Shown here: positions 32,291 to 40,182 of the stretch, in pieces | Layout of the letters: the number at the start of each line of letters is the position of its first letter | Position numbering within the stretch: the first letter of the stretch is position 1 | Assembly (NCBI RefSeq): GCF_007993065.1 | Contig: NZ_VOPL01000001.1 | Location: forward strand, 372,001-436,000 | Source: Paracoccus aurantiacus | GTDB taxonomy: Bacteria > Pseudomonadota > Alphaproteobacteria > Rhodobacterales > Rhodobacteraceae | DNA: 64,000 bases | Direction: 5' to 3' | Translations under genes and position numbers: made by a program | The notes under the pieces: generated by a model | What the model was told of the DNA's origin: nothing | The model's database searches: none | The model's input: only the letters and a program-made list of their open reading frames with translations

Positions 32291-33979
32291 TCATGCCGCC
32301 CTCCGTTCGGGGCTGGCCGCGCTGTCGATCAGCTGCCGGATGGCGCGCTTGTTGAAGCCGAAGGTCATCAGCGCAGAGGCGCGGTAGCGCGTCAGGCCGA
32401 AGTCATGGCGGCACTCGGGCGGCAGGTACTGCAGCTGCTTTTCGGTCGGCGGCTGGCGCAGCCAGGAGCGGGTCTTGAAGGCGCTCTCGTCGGTCTCGTG
32501 GGTGTTCAGCCAGTCGTCGGCCTGCGCGAGGCAGACCGTGCGCTCGCCGACGCCCAGCAGATGCGGGCGTTCACCTTTGGCCCCGCCGATGGCGTACCAG
32601 ACCCCGTCCAGCCAGAAGATGCCGCCCCAGGCTGCGAAGCCAGTGGCCATCAGCGCATCGTCCGTGCCGTAGAGGTCGACCCACGCGAAGCTGGACCGCT
32701 TCAGCAGGTCGATCTCGGTCATCATGAAGCCCGAGAGCGGCGCGGCAGCCCCGCCTTCGCCCGCATCCAGATCCTCGCGGGGGAACGCCTCACCGCAGAG
32801 CGGGCATTCTGTGGCGGCCAGCGGAATCTCCGCCTCGCAGGCCGGGCAGATCTTCGTCGGCGCATCGCCGGTCTCGGTCTTGCCGTCGAGATCGACATCC
32901 TGTTCCAGCGTGCCGTGGATCAGGCTCGAGGTGCCGAAATCCAGGACGACGCAGTCGGTCTTGACGATGCCGGGATGTTCCTCGGGATCGACGGTGCGCA
33001 GCCCGCGCCCGACCATCTGGATCATGGTGGACTTGTAGGAGCTGGGGCGAAGCAGCACGACGCAGGAGGTGGGCGGGTGATCCCAGCCCTCGGTCAGAAC
33101 CGCCACGTTGACCACAACGCGGATACCGCCCGACGCGTAGTCGGCGAGGATCGCCTTGCGGGTCTCGGCCGCCAGATCGCCGTGGATCAGCGCGGCGGAA
33201 ACGCGCGCCGCCCTGAAGGCGTCGGTGACATGTTCGGCGTGCGCAATGGTGGAGCAGAACACGACGGTCTGCCGCTCGCCCGCCTTCTCCTTCCAGTGCC
33301 GGATCACCTCGTCGGTGACGGGCGCGCGGTCCATGATGCCCGCCACTTCCGCCATGTCGAAATCCGACATGGTCTTGCGGACCGAGCGCAGTTCGTCCTG
33401 CACGCCCACGTCGATGACGAAGGTGCGGGGCGGCACCAGATGGCCCGAGGCGATCAGCTCGCCCAGCCGCACCTGATCGGCGACGTTGTCGAAGACCTCG
33501 CGCAGGCCCTTCTTGTCGCCCCGGTTCGGCGTCGCCGTGACCCCGAAGATGCGGGCGTCGGGATTGGCCTCCCGCACGCGGTCGATGATACGGCGGTAGC
33601 TGTCGGCGACGGCATGGTGCGCCTCGTCGACGACCAGCAGGTCGAGGCGCGGCATGTCGGCCAGGTTCGAGGCCCGCGCCAGCGTCGGAACCATCGCAAA
33701 GGCGACCTGGCCGCCCCAGGATTTCTCCGTGGCGTCGATGACCGATGTGGCGACGCTCGGCACCACGCGCTGGAACTTGGAGCGGTTCTGCGCGGTCAGC
33801 TCGTCGCGATGGGCGAGCACGCAGGCCTTGGCCCCGTCGCCGATCATCTCGCCGGTGACCGCCGAGAGCATGATGGTCTTGCCCGCACCGGTGGGCGCCA
33901 CGCCCAGCGTGTTGCCGCGGGAAGCGAGCGCAGCCACGCTGCGCTCGACGAAGGTCTTCTGGCGGGGGCGCAAGCGCAT
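32291..33979 (-). CDS. SF2 DEAD/DEAH-box helicase
   Basis: A 562-residue helicase of the XPB/UvsW kind. Motif I APTGAGKTIM, motif II VVDEAHHA, motif III GVTATPNRG, motif VI QMVGRGLRT are all in place. The tail carries a zinc ribbon (CPACEAEIPLAATECPLCGEAF) and a C-terminal SAP-like region LPPECRHDFGLTRYRASALMTFGFNKRAI (read in parts). It probably remodels branched DNA in replication and recombination, near the ssDNA-binding-like and Sak4-like genes. Confidence 0.88.
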   Translation of the reverse strand: MRLRPRQKTFVERSVAALASRGNTLGVAPTGAGKTIMLSAVTGEMIGDGAKACVLAHRDELTAQNRSKFQRVVPSVATSVIDATEKSWGGQVAFAMVPTLARASNLADMPRLDLLVVDEAHHAVADSYRRIIDRVREANPDARIFGVTATPNRGDKKGLREVFDNVADQVRLGELIASGHLVPPRTFVIDVGVQDELRSVRKTMSDFDMAEVAGIMDRAPVTDEVIRHWKEKAGERQTVVFCSTIAHAEHVTDAFRAARVSAALIHGDLAAETRKAILADYASGGIRVVVNVAVLTEGWDHPPTSCVVLLRPSSYKSTMIQMVGRGLRTVDPEEHPGIVKTDCVVLDFGTSSLIHGTLEQDVDLDGKTETGDAPTKICPACEAEIPLAATECPLCGEAFPREDLDAGEGGAAAPLSGFMMTEIDLLKRSSFAWVDLYGTDDALMATGFAAWGGIFWLDGVWYAIGGAKGERPHLLGVGERTVCLAQADDWLNTHETDESAFKTRSWLRQPPTEKQLQYLPPECRHDFGLTRYRASALMTFGFNKRAIRQLIDSAASPERRAA

Positions 33980-33993
33980 GGCCGGTCTCCCCC

Positions 33994-34626
33994 TTACTGC
34001 GCCCAGCTCGGCCGACCGGCGGCGCCGGGGGCGGACGCGGGCTGGCTGGGCTGGCTGGGCTGGGTGGCGGTGGCAGGCTGCTGCGCGGCGTGGCCCTGCG
34101 CCGGGGCGGCGGTGAACTGCGGCGCGACCGTGCCCATCAGCGCGGCGTAGTCGCGATGGTCGGGCGTGACGGCAGCGCGGATCTCGTTCTTGTCCTCGCC
34201 GTTCGTGTCGGTGCCGATGTCGATGCGGGCGATGAACTCGACGCCGTCGAGATCACCGAAGCCGTTGATGCGGCGGCGCGCCTGCGCTTCGGGCGAGTTG
34301 TCCTTGTCCGACACGCCGCGCGCCGAGTTCAGGATGCCGCGGATCAGGCCGCGCCCGATGTTCGCCCAGTCCGGGCCCTTCGGGCTGTAGAGGCCGATCA
34401 GCGACCAGACCTTGCGGCGGGCATAGGGCCCCTCGAGCACCGTGTATTCGGCGTCGAGATAGACGGCGCCGGTGGCGGCGCGGCGCGCCCAGCCGCCTGT
34501 CCAGCCCTGCGAGGGGTCGTCGAAGCCGCCCGGGCGGAGCGTCAGGCGCACCTTGGCAAGCGTGCCCTTCGGGATGACGTTGGTGTTGGATTGCGCGGAG
34601 TTGAAGTCGTTCCAGGGTCCGGACAT
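33994..34626 (-). CDS. Phage protein, possible ssDNA-binding protein
   Basis: A 210-residue protein. The first 150 residues (VIPKGTLAKVRLTLRPGGFDD ... YLDAEYTVLEGPYARRKVWSLIGL ... EFIARIDIGTDTNGEDKNEIRAAVTPDH, read in parts) have the beta-rich pattern of an OB-fold. The last 50 residues are Gln/Pro/Ala/Ser-rich and disordered, as in SSB tails, though not acidic-tipped. Position between a Sak4-like ATPase and a helicase supports an ssDNA-binding role; this is inference. It has the repeated 5' leader described at 34631. Confidence 0.55.
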   Translation of the reverse strand: MSGPWNDFNSAQSNTNVIPKGTLAKVRLTLRPGGFDDPSQGWTGGWARRAATGAVYLDAEYTVLEGPYARRKVWSLIGLYSPKGPDWANIGRGLIRGILNSARGVSDKDNSPEAQARRRINGFGDLDGVEFIARIDIGTDTNGEDKNEIRAAVTPDHRDYAALMGTVAPQFTAAPAQGHAAQQPATATQPSQPSQPASAPGAAGRPSWAQ

Positions 34627-34630
34627 TGCG

Positions 34631-34709
34631 CGGCTCCTTTCAGTTGGAGGATGGGACGCGCAGCGGCGTCAGAGGGGAAAAGCCACCCCGGCGGCCGGAT
34701 CGGGACACC
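34631..34709 (-). repeat. Repeated 5' leader element, copy 1
   Basis: On the minus strand this run, GTGTCCCGATCCGG, a GC stretch, GTGGCTTTTCCC, then TCCAACTGAAAGGAG before the start at 34626, closely matches 36212-36136 upstream of another gene. The match covers about 75 bases including the ribosome site. A shorter related piece is at 39912-39946 on the plus strand. Confidence 0.6.
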
Positions 34710-34727
34710 GGGCGTGGCGAGAGGCGC

Positions 34728-35603
34728 TCAGCCATGGCTGGGCTCTTGCGCGGGGGCGGGATCGGCCGGGGTCACCGGCGGCCAGGTCAGGCGTTCGGAG
34801 GCAGGCGCCGCGGGGCGCTGGATCTTCTCCATCAGCTGGCCGAGATGCGGGGCCTCGACCCTGTCGAGGCGACCGGAGCGGTCCTTGGCCGGATAGCCCC
34901 AGGGGTTCAGCGTCTGGCAGACGAAGGCGCGCTGCGGCTGGCCGCCGGGGTCCGGGATATCGGCCATGGTGATGACCTGATCGACGATGCCCGGCAGCTC
35001 GAGCCCGGTCTTGCTGCCGTCGATCTGCGGCTGAAAGACCTTGCGATTGAAGTCGTCGAGCCTCTCGTCGAGGATTCCAACGAACCAGACATGCTTGCCG
35101 CGCGTGTGCTGCAGATGGGTCAGCCAGCCGATCATCTCGCGGCCGTGCAGCCCGTAGGCGCCACGGATGTCGGGCTTGCCGGTCTTCTCCGAAAACGCCT
35201 CGGGCTGGCCGCGGCACCACTGGAAGCAGAGCCGCCCGGCCACGGTGATCGAGTCGATGAAGACGGTCTCGTACTTCCCGATCACCTCCGGATCGCCGTA
35301 GCGCCCGCAGACCTCGTCGAAATGCGCCTGGCTGTAAGGCTGGTCCTCGCGCAGCGCCGGGTTCGGCCCGCCGATGAACACCGCGAAGTCGCGGCATTCC
35401 TTCCAGGTGCGGGGCCGGAGCGTGTCGATCTCCAGCCCCTCGACCGCGAGGTCGCCAGCCTCGAGATCAAGGAAGAGCGTGGTCGAGGCATTCAGCGTCC
35501 AGAGCAGGCTGGTCTTGCCGATGCCGGACCGGCCGAAGATGACGCCCTTGATGCCCTTGCGTTGCGCGAGCCGTTCGTCGGCGCCGATGATGGGAAGGGC
35601 CAT
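34728..35603 (-). CDS. Sak4-like RecA-fold ATPase (phage nucleotide-binding protein)
   Basis: A 291-residue P-loop protein with Walker A FGRSGIGKTSLLW, an acidic strand TLFLDLEAGD, Walker B YETVFIDSIT and a WFVGILDERLDDF segment, typical of the AAA_24/Sak4 group of phage single-strand-annealing or RecA-like ATPases. It would act with the exonuclease and the possible ssDNA-binding protein as a recombination module. The start MALPIIG shares one base with the preceding stop. Confidence 0.82.
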   Translation of the reverse strand: MALPIIGADERLAQRKGIKGVIFGRSGIGKTSLLWTLNASTTLFLDLEAGDLAVEGLEIDTLRPRTWKECRDFAVFIGGPNPALREDQPYSQAHFDEVCGRYGDPEVIGKYETVFIDSITVAGRLCFQWCRGQPEAFSEKTGKPDIRGAYGLHGREMIGWLTHLQHTRGKHVWFVGILDERLDDFNRKVFQPQIDGSKTGLELPGIVDQVITMADIPDPGGQPQRAFVCQTLNPWGYPAKDRSGRLDRVEAPHLGQLMEKIQRPAAPASERLTWPPVTPADPAPAQEPSHG

Positions 35604-35899
35604 CACTGGCACTCCTTCTTCATCACCGCCGTGGCGGCGCGATCTGCGCCGATGCACCCCGCCTCGCGGGCGAGCTTGTAGAGGCGCTTCAGCGCGTCGG
35701 CGCGGCGGTAGGCGGCCGAGCTCTCACGCTCCGCTTCCACGATCGCGAAGGCGATCTCGTCGACGGTCGCCTCGACGACCGGCAGCGGCTCGCGCGGCTC
35801 GTCACCGGCGCGCTGCGGGAAGGCGATGGTTTCGGGGAGGTCTTCGAGCGCGTAGCTCGCCTTGCGAAGACGGGTGATGTCGTCCGGGTGGTCCGGCAT
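35603..35899 (-). CDS. Hypothetical phage protein
   Basis: A 98-residue helical protein, MPDHPDDITRLRKASYALEDL ... VEATVDEIAFAIVEAERESSAAYRRADALKRLYKLA (read in parts). It is recognisable only as a recurrent phage early ORF. Acceptance rests on the GGAG-type ribosome site and its coupling to the Sak4-like gene. Confidence 0.58.
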   Translation of the reverse strand: MPDHPDDITRLRKASYALEDLPETIAFPQRAGDEPREPLPVVEATVDEIAFAIVEAERESSAAYRRADALKRLYKLAREAGCIGADRAATAVMKKECQ

Positions 35900-35937
35900 G
35901 GCTTTTCTCCGTGAGATGAGGTGATCGAGGAGGCGCA

Positions 35938-36132
35938 TCACGCGGCCTCGCGGACGTCGGGCGCGGGCTCGGCGACGTAGATCGCCAGCAGCGGCGTCCC
36001 GTCGGCATGGGTGCCGGCGTCCTCGATCTGATAGTTGCGGTTGGGCTCGCAGACCTCGGTCAGCTCCCAGCGGCGATAGAGCCCCGGAAGACGCCTGAAA
36101 TCCTCGAGCGACAGATCGGCAGTGCGGTTCAT
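35938..36132 (-). CDS. Small hypothetical phage protein
   Basis: A 64-residue protein: MNRTADLSLEDFRRLPGLYRRWELTEVCEPN (read in parts), then GTPLLAIYVAEPAPDVREAA. The full repeated leader (36136-36212) precedes it, with a ribosome site close to the ATG. No family is recognised. Confidence 0.55.
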   Translation of the reverse strand: MNRTADLSLEDFRRLPGLYRRWELTEVCEPNRNYQIEDAGTHADGTPLLAIYVAEPAPDVREAA

Positions 36133-36135
36133 GCG

Positions 36136-36212
36136 TGTCTGCTTTCGGTTGGAGGGAAGGCGCTCGGGGCGCTCGAATGGGAAAAGCCACCGGCGGGACC
36201 GGATCGGGACAT
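36136..36212 (-). repeat. Repeated 5' leader element, copy 2
   Basis: Minus strand: GATGTCCCGATCCGG, then CCGCCGGTGGCTTTTCCC and CCCTCCAACCGAAAGCAG before the start at 36132. It aligns over its whole length with the leader at 34709-34631, with scattered differences. Confidence 0.6.
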
Positions 36213-36216
36213 CGGT

Positions 36217-36939
36217 TCAGGGGATTTCCTCGAGGGCGTCGTGCAGCCGGCGCATGGCGCGCTGGTACCGCTTGCGGGCGGCGGCCTCGGTCAGGCCCAG
36301 TCCGACCGCGACTTCCGCCTGCGAGAAGCCTTCGATGGCGACGCGGATCACCAGAAGGGCGTCATCGCCGAGCAGCTTCCGTACGGCGCCGCTCAGCCGT
36401 GCGTAACCAGTGGCCCCGATCCCGCTGTCGCCGCTGTCCGCCACCTCTTCGGGGTCGGCGCCGCTGGCGAGATATTCGCGTGCCTGGTCGCGCTGGCGCA
36501 CGCGGATCATGTCGCGCTCGACGTTGCGCAGCACCGTGGCCGCGATCCAGTTGACGCGTCCGAGGTCGAGCCCGCGGACCGCCTCGGTGGTGCGCGCCAG
36601 AACATCGGACGCGATCTCGTCGGCGGCGCCGAGCCTGCGCCAGATCGACCGGCGCCGGATGGCGTCGAGGCCGGGCCAGAGCGCCAGCAACAGCAACGTC
36701 AGCGCGCAGTCGGACGCGGGCCCGTCGCCCTGCGCCGCTTCGACCAGCGCGGAGAGGATCACGTTCTTCTGGCCATGATCGCCGGGGGTGCGATGCAGCC
36801 CGTCCAGCAGGGCCGCCGGATCCCGGAACGCCGAAAGGGCTGCCTGTTCACGCCGGACGGCGTCGAAACTGCGCTGGAAGTGAAGGTTCGTGGATGAATG
36901 CATGAGGTGATCACGGATCTCGTGCCACGCGAAGGACAT
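36217..36939 (-). CDS. Sigma-70-family-like transcription factor, phage-encoded
   Basis: A 240-residue protein. Residues 85-150 (DAIRRRSIWRRLGAADEIASDVLARTTEAV ... WIAATVLRNVERDMIRVRQ, read in parts) resemble sigma region 2, and the end, DDALLVIRVAIEGFSQAEVAVGLGLTEAAARKRYQRAMRRLHDAL (read in parts), is a region-4 helix-turn-helix as in ECF sigma factors. It is among the first genes of the early transcript, so it could turn on later prophage genes. Sequence identity to real sigma factors is clear mainly in the HTH. Confidence 0.65.
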   Translation of the reverse strand: MSFAWHEIRDHLMHSSTNLHFQRSFDAVRREQAALSAFRDPAALLDGLHRTPGDHGQKNVILSALVEAAQGDGPASDCALTLLLLALWPGLDAIRRRSIWRRLGAADEIASDVLARTTEAVRGLDLGRVNWIAATVLRNVERDMIRVRQRDQAREYLASGADPEEVADSGDSGIGATGYARLSGAVRKLLGDDALLVIRVAIEGFSQAEVAVGLGLTEAAARKRYQRAMRRLHDALEEIP

Positions 36940-37038
36940 CGGACGCCTGCCTTGCGGCCAGGCGTCCGGCGCCTTCTCGTGGCCAGGTCAGGACGTCGCG
37001 CGTCTCTGCGATTTCAGGGAGTTGGGTGAATGCGCGCG

Positions 37039-37284
37039 TCAGCGCGCGGGTGCGGTCGCGTTGTTCAGCGTGCCGCAGCCGCGGCAGGTGGCCTGAACCG
37101 GAAAGCCCACGAGATACTCGTGCCCCCGCGCGAAGCGCAGGTGCATGCGGCCGTCCCGGCAGACGCCGAGCAGCTTGTCACAGCGCGTGCAGCGCCATTC
37201 CGAGTTGTGGGTGGTGGGCTTGGTCTTCGCGACGCCGGGCCAGCTCGTCTGGGCTGCCTGGCGCGGGGGGAAGGGAGTCGGCAT
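37039..37284 (-). CDS. Com-like zinc-finger protein
   Basis: An 81-residue protein with WRCTRCDKLLGVCRDGRM and VQATCRGCGTLN: two CxxC knuckles around a GHEYLVGF turn, as in the Mu Com translational activator. In Mu, Com opens the mom mRNA encoding a DNA modification enzyme. This prophage also carries two DNA methyltransferases, so a similar role is possible but only inferred. Three ATCGGAGCC repeats lie just upstream. Confidence 0.72.
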   Translation of the reverse strand: MPTPFPPRQAAQTSWPGVAKTKPTTHNSEWRCTRCDKLLGVCRDGRMHLRFARGHEYLVGFPVQATCRGCGTLNNATAPAR

Positions 37285-37329
37285 GGAAGTGCTCCTCTGA
37301 TCGATGGAGCACTCCCATTGGCCTGAAGA

Positions 37330-37372
37330 ATCGGAGCCCGTCAGACCCCCCAATCGGAGCCGGATCGGAGCC
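37330..37372. repeat. Three direct repeats of ATCGGAGCC
   Basis: Perfect copies at 37330-37338, 37353-37361 and 37364-37372 fill the gap between the stop of the 735-residue gene (37378) and the Com-like gene (37284). Spacing of 23 and 11 bases means the sites are on about the same helix face. Confidence 0.6.
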
Positions 37373-37377
37373 AGCTG

Positions 37378-39585
37378 TCAGATAGCGATCTCCCAAGGCC
37401 CTTTGGCGCCGAGACTTCTCAGAAAGTTGGCCTTCAGCTTGTCCCACAGCGGCTGCTTGAAGATGTTCGACAGGGACTGGTCTTCGGCGATTCCTTTGAC
37501 AAGATCCTTGGTCGTCATTGGCATCGGGCCATTGTTGTGGGCATCGACCAGCCGCTGAATGATCTTGATCCTGTTTTCGCCCTTGATGTCGATGGTGCCT
37601 TTCCCTGGCACGAAGAGGGTCGCGATGTCATCGCCGCTACGGGTGAGTCCGACCGTCATGCCTCCACGGGCCAATATGCGATGTCGCCGAAACACGGACC
37701 GGAGCTTGTCTGCGACCAACGCGATTTCGGACTGTTTATCGTCGATCTGATCCGCAAGCGGCGTCAGGACGTTTGCCGCCAAACACGGCCCGGAAGCCTT
37801 GCCGGCCTGAAGGACCAGTCCGATGCCGAGGTTGTGGCGCGCCCGAAGTTCCGTATCGACGGCCGACCGGACCCTCTCCCGGTCGAGACCACGCGCAAGG
37901 TAGATCGGAACATCGCCGCCATCGACACTGAGCGTTCCAAGGTAGAGGAGATGATCGGTCAGCTTCTCGATCGCAGGCGCATCCAGCACTTGTTCGAGAC
38001 GTGCCTTCAGGTGTTGCGCGACCCAGCCGTCGCGCACCCGATATATCCTGTAGCGATCCGGGTTACCCGCAGACGTCGCCTGTCCCTCGGTGACCTTGAG
38101 GTCGGCCACCTTACGGTCGCCATCCTCCGCATCTCCGTTATCGACCCGAACGACCACTTCGGCCGCGACCGGACCGACCTCGTCTTCATCGTCGATCAGG
38201 TCGTCGCCTTCCCAGCCGGCGGGCACGAGAAAGCCCAGATCGTTCAGGAGGCCAGGATCGACACCGCGAGATTGGAGCCATGCGCCGGTGACCCTGTCAG
38301 CTCCGATATCCCATATGGCCAGCAAGGCGGGCATGACAGCCATGCTCTCCTCATCGCCCGGTGCACGGCCATCACGGAGGATGTTCCAGTGTCTGAGCAA
38401 GCGATGCCCCAGAACGCGCTCGAATGGGTCGTCGATGCTGAGAAGGCTGCTGGTGTTGCGGTCGGTGAGCGTGAAGTTGAGGGTTTGCGCCTCATCTCGT
38501 CCCGCGCGGAAATACCGGACCGCAATCTCGACGAAGCGGATTGCGAGCGCCCGCTCGAAGATCCTCGGAAGGCCCGGATGGCTGTCGATGATCTCTGAGA
38601 TGTCCTGGTCGATCGTGGTGGAAAGCGAGAGGCGGTTGGCGAGATTGCCGATGCTGATGTCAGCGCGGATCACCTGCGCGCGGTCGATCACCACGTCGTC
38701 GAGTTCCGGCGGTTCAAGATCGAGCCCCTGCAGGAACTGCGAAATGTCGTAGGCCTGAAAGTCGACGGGCTGGTTGGAGTAGGTCTGCTCGAGAGCAGTC
38801 TCGATGAAGCGTTCGGCGACCGTGTGCCTGAGCTTTCGGTTGCCGGCACGGACATGGACCCGCCCGGTCGATGGCGTGTAGACGATCATCGCCTCTCCGG
38901 GCGGCCGAAAATAGATGCTCGACCGATTGCCCTCGTCATCGATCTCACGAACGCTTGTGGGCGGATCGGGATGGAACAGCAGGTACATCTCCGCCGCCGG
39001 TTCATCGCCATCCTCGGGGATGTCGAACTTGTCGATGCTGTAGCCGTCGCCGCGATCGAGACGCTTGTTGAGATCAACCAGAAGCTCTTCGAGCAATGCG
39101 CTGCCGGCGTCCGGGCCCCCGTCGACCGAGGGCTCGGCCATGAAGGTCTGGTAGTGCTTGTCATAGCGCCGGTAGAGACGCAGGTGCAGGCTGTTCTCCG
39201 CCGCTTCGAACAAGCCATGCTCGTTGGCGAAGGCCCACAGGCTTCGCGCGAGCTTGTCCCGCCGGTTCAGAAGTTCCTTGGCGCGGTCCGGTTCAAGCGT
39301 GGTCGTAGCGAGACCTTGGAGGACGTATTCGCCGCGGTCGCTCGCAATTGTGACGATCCGGGCTGCTTCAGCTTCGAGCGGGCCCAGCCGGTCCTTCTTT
39401 TCCTTCGGCAGCATATTCCTCGCTGCTGTCGGACCGTCCGGATCGTCGGGGTCGAACTTGTAGGTCGCAAGCCAGGCCAACCTCTCGAAAGCCTTGCTGT
39501 TGAGAAATCCGGACAGCAATTCGGGCTCTGCATCATCGAAAAGCCGAGAAAGATTGGGGCAGGTTTTGGCCGGGACGCGTACCAT
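37378..39585 (-). CDS. Unrecognised 735-residue protein
   Basis: I recognise no family over its length. Visible features: an acidic, helical N-terminal half with no signal peptide or membrane segment; a beta-rich portion near residues 195-265 (EMYLLFHPDPPTSV ... YFRPPGEAMIVYTPSTGRVHVRAGN, read in parts); a strongly acidic linker near 455-490 (DDLIDDEDEVGP, DNGDAEDGD); and a C-terminal 95-residue part (KGTIDIKGENRIKIIQRLVDA ... LSNIFKQPLWDKLKANFL, read in parts) that looks like a winged helix. It is cytoplasmic and perhaps DNA-binding. It follows a 58-residue ORF (gap 27 bases) and precedes the early prophage genes on the same strand. It may be phage cargo, such as a defence or control protein. 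Confidence 0.6.
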   Translation of the reverse strand: MVRVPAKTCPNLSRLFDDAEPELLSGFLNSKAFERLAWLATYKFDPDDPDGPTAARNMLPKEKKDRLGPLEAEAARIVTIASDRGEYVLQGLATTTLEPDRAKELLNRRDKLARSLWAFANEHGLFEAAENSLHLRLYRRYDKHYQTFMAEPSVDGGPDAGSALLEELLVDLNKRLDRGDGYSIDKFDIPEDGDEPAAEMYLLFHPDPPTSVREIDDEGNRSSIYFRPPGEAMIVYTPSTGRVHVRAGNRKLRHTVAERFIETALEQTYSNQPVDFQAYDISQFLQGLDLEPPELDDVVIDRAQVIRADISIGNLANRLSLSTTIDQDISEIIDSHPGLPRIFERALAIRFVEIAVRYFRAGRDEAQTLNFTLTDRNTSSLLSIDDPFERVLGHRLLRHWNILRDGRAPGDEESMAVMPALLAIWDIGADRVTGAWLQSRGVDPGLLNDLGFLVPAGWEGDDLIDDEDEVGPVAAEVVVRVDNGDAEDGDRKVADLKVTEGQATSAGNPDRYRIYRVRDGWVAQHLKARLEQVLDAPAIEKLTDHLLYLGTLSVDGGDVPIYLARGLDRERVRSAVDTELRARHNLGIGLVLQAGKASGPCLAANVLTPLADQIDDKQSEIALVADKLRSVFRRHRILARGGMTVGLTRSGDDIATLFVPGKGTIDIKGENRIKIIQRLVDAHNNGPMPMTTKDLVKGIAEDQSLSNIFKQPLWDKLKANFLRSLGAKGPWEIAI

Positions 39586-39612
39586 TGAAGTCTCCGAGAA
39601 TTCTGACTTGCG

Positions 39613-39789
39613 CTACTGATGGCGATCGTGGCGCCGTGCTCGGAGCTTGATACTGCGATGTCGCCTACGGAGACCGAGGGCAACGTCGCCTTTTCGCCGG
39701 ACAGTTACGTCCACAGAGGCGAGATTGACGCGCGCATCCTCGATCCGCTCCAGGAGATGGTGACCGATCGGAGTTGCTTTGCGCGTCAT
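39613..39789 (-). CDS. 58-residue basic protein upstream of the unknown 735-residue gene
   Basis: An ATG at 39789 with GAGGT six bases upstream opens 58 codons: MTRKATPIGHHLLERIEDAR, VNLASVDVTVRRKGDVALGL, ending RRRHRSIKLRARRHDRHQ. It is too short for most ORF calls but has the better start signal of the two strands here. The highly basic end suggests nucleic-acid binding. It is followed after 27 bases by the 735-residue gene, probably in one transcript. Confidence 0.5.
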   Translation of the reverse strand: MTRKATPIGHHLLERIEDARVNLASVDVTVRRKGDVALGLRRRHRSIKLRARRHDRHQ

Positions 39790-39838
39790 GAACTTACCTC
39801 AATGAACTACTGCTCTCGACTGATTCAACTCGCGATTG

Positions 39839-39863
39839 TTGCCGACCAATCGGTGATCGGCAA
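39839..39863. promoter_or_regulatory. Inverted repeat TTGCCGA...TCGGCAA upstream of the unknown gene pair
   Basis: A perfect 7-bp pair (39839-39845/39857-39863) lies 50 bases upstream of the 58-residue ORF and on the other side from the plus-strand gene at 39979. It could be an operator for either direction. Confidence 0.4.
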
Positions 39864-39978
39864 GCCCTGATGTTCTCTCCCTGTTCGCATTTCCGGATCC
39901 CGCCCACATGAGATGTCCCATCCCGGGCGGCCGGGTGGCTTTTGATCGGTAAGTACCACCGATCACGGCTACCAAGAC

Positions 39979-40182
39979 ATGAAACGCCCCAATCCGCTCC
40001 CGCCCGACCAGATGACGCCCGCAGAACGCCGCGCCGAGCTGTGTGGTCTGCTGGCGCTCGGGCTGGTTCGGCTGCGGATGCGGGATGAGCGGGAAGTATC
40101 TGACGATACTGGAGAACGTTGCCTACACTATCCGCCCGACCGATGCCGTCATGCAACTCCAACTCACCGGAGAAATGCATGA
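39979..40182 (+). CDS. Small conserved protein preceding DUF2924
   Basis: A 67-residue protein, MKRPNPLPPDQMTPAERRAE, LCGLLALGLVRLRMRD, ending LHYPPDRCRHATPTHRRNA. ORFs with the core MTPAERRAELCGLLALGLVRL are recurrent directly before DUF2924-recombinase pairs in alphaproteobacteria. The stop overlaps the DUF2924 start by four bases (ATGA). Function unknown. Confidence 0.65.
   Translation: MKRPNPLPPDQMTPAERRAELCGLLALGLVRLRMRDEREVSDDTGERCLHYPPDRCRHATPTHRRNA

Noticed and set aside
32031..32294. 87-codon frame overlapping DUF6511
   Set aside because: The family pattern lies in the other frame (31832-32287).
31446..34150. Long open frames on the plus strand across the early prophage genes
   Set aside because: They are antisense to well-identified genes and reflect the GC-rich third codon position.
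39619..39870. 83-codon plus-strand frame upstream of the recombinase island
   Set aside because: The opposite strand has a better start with a ribosome site (39789) and precedes a real gene.
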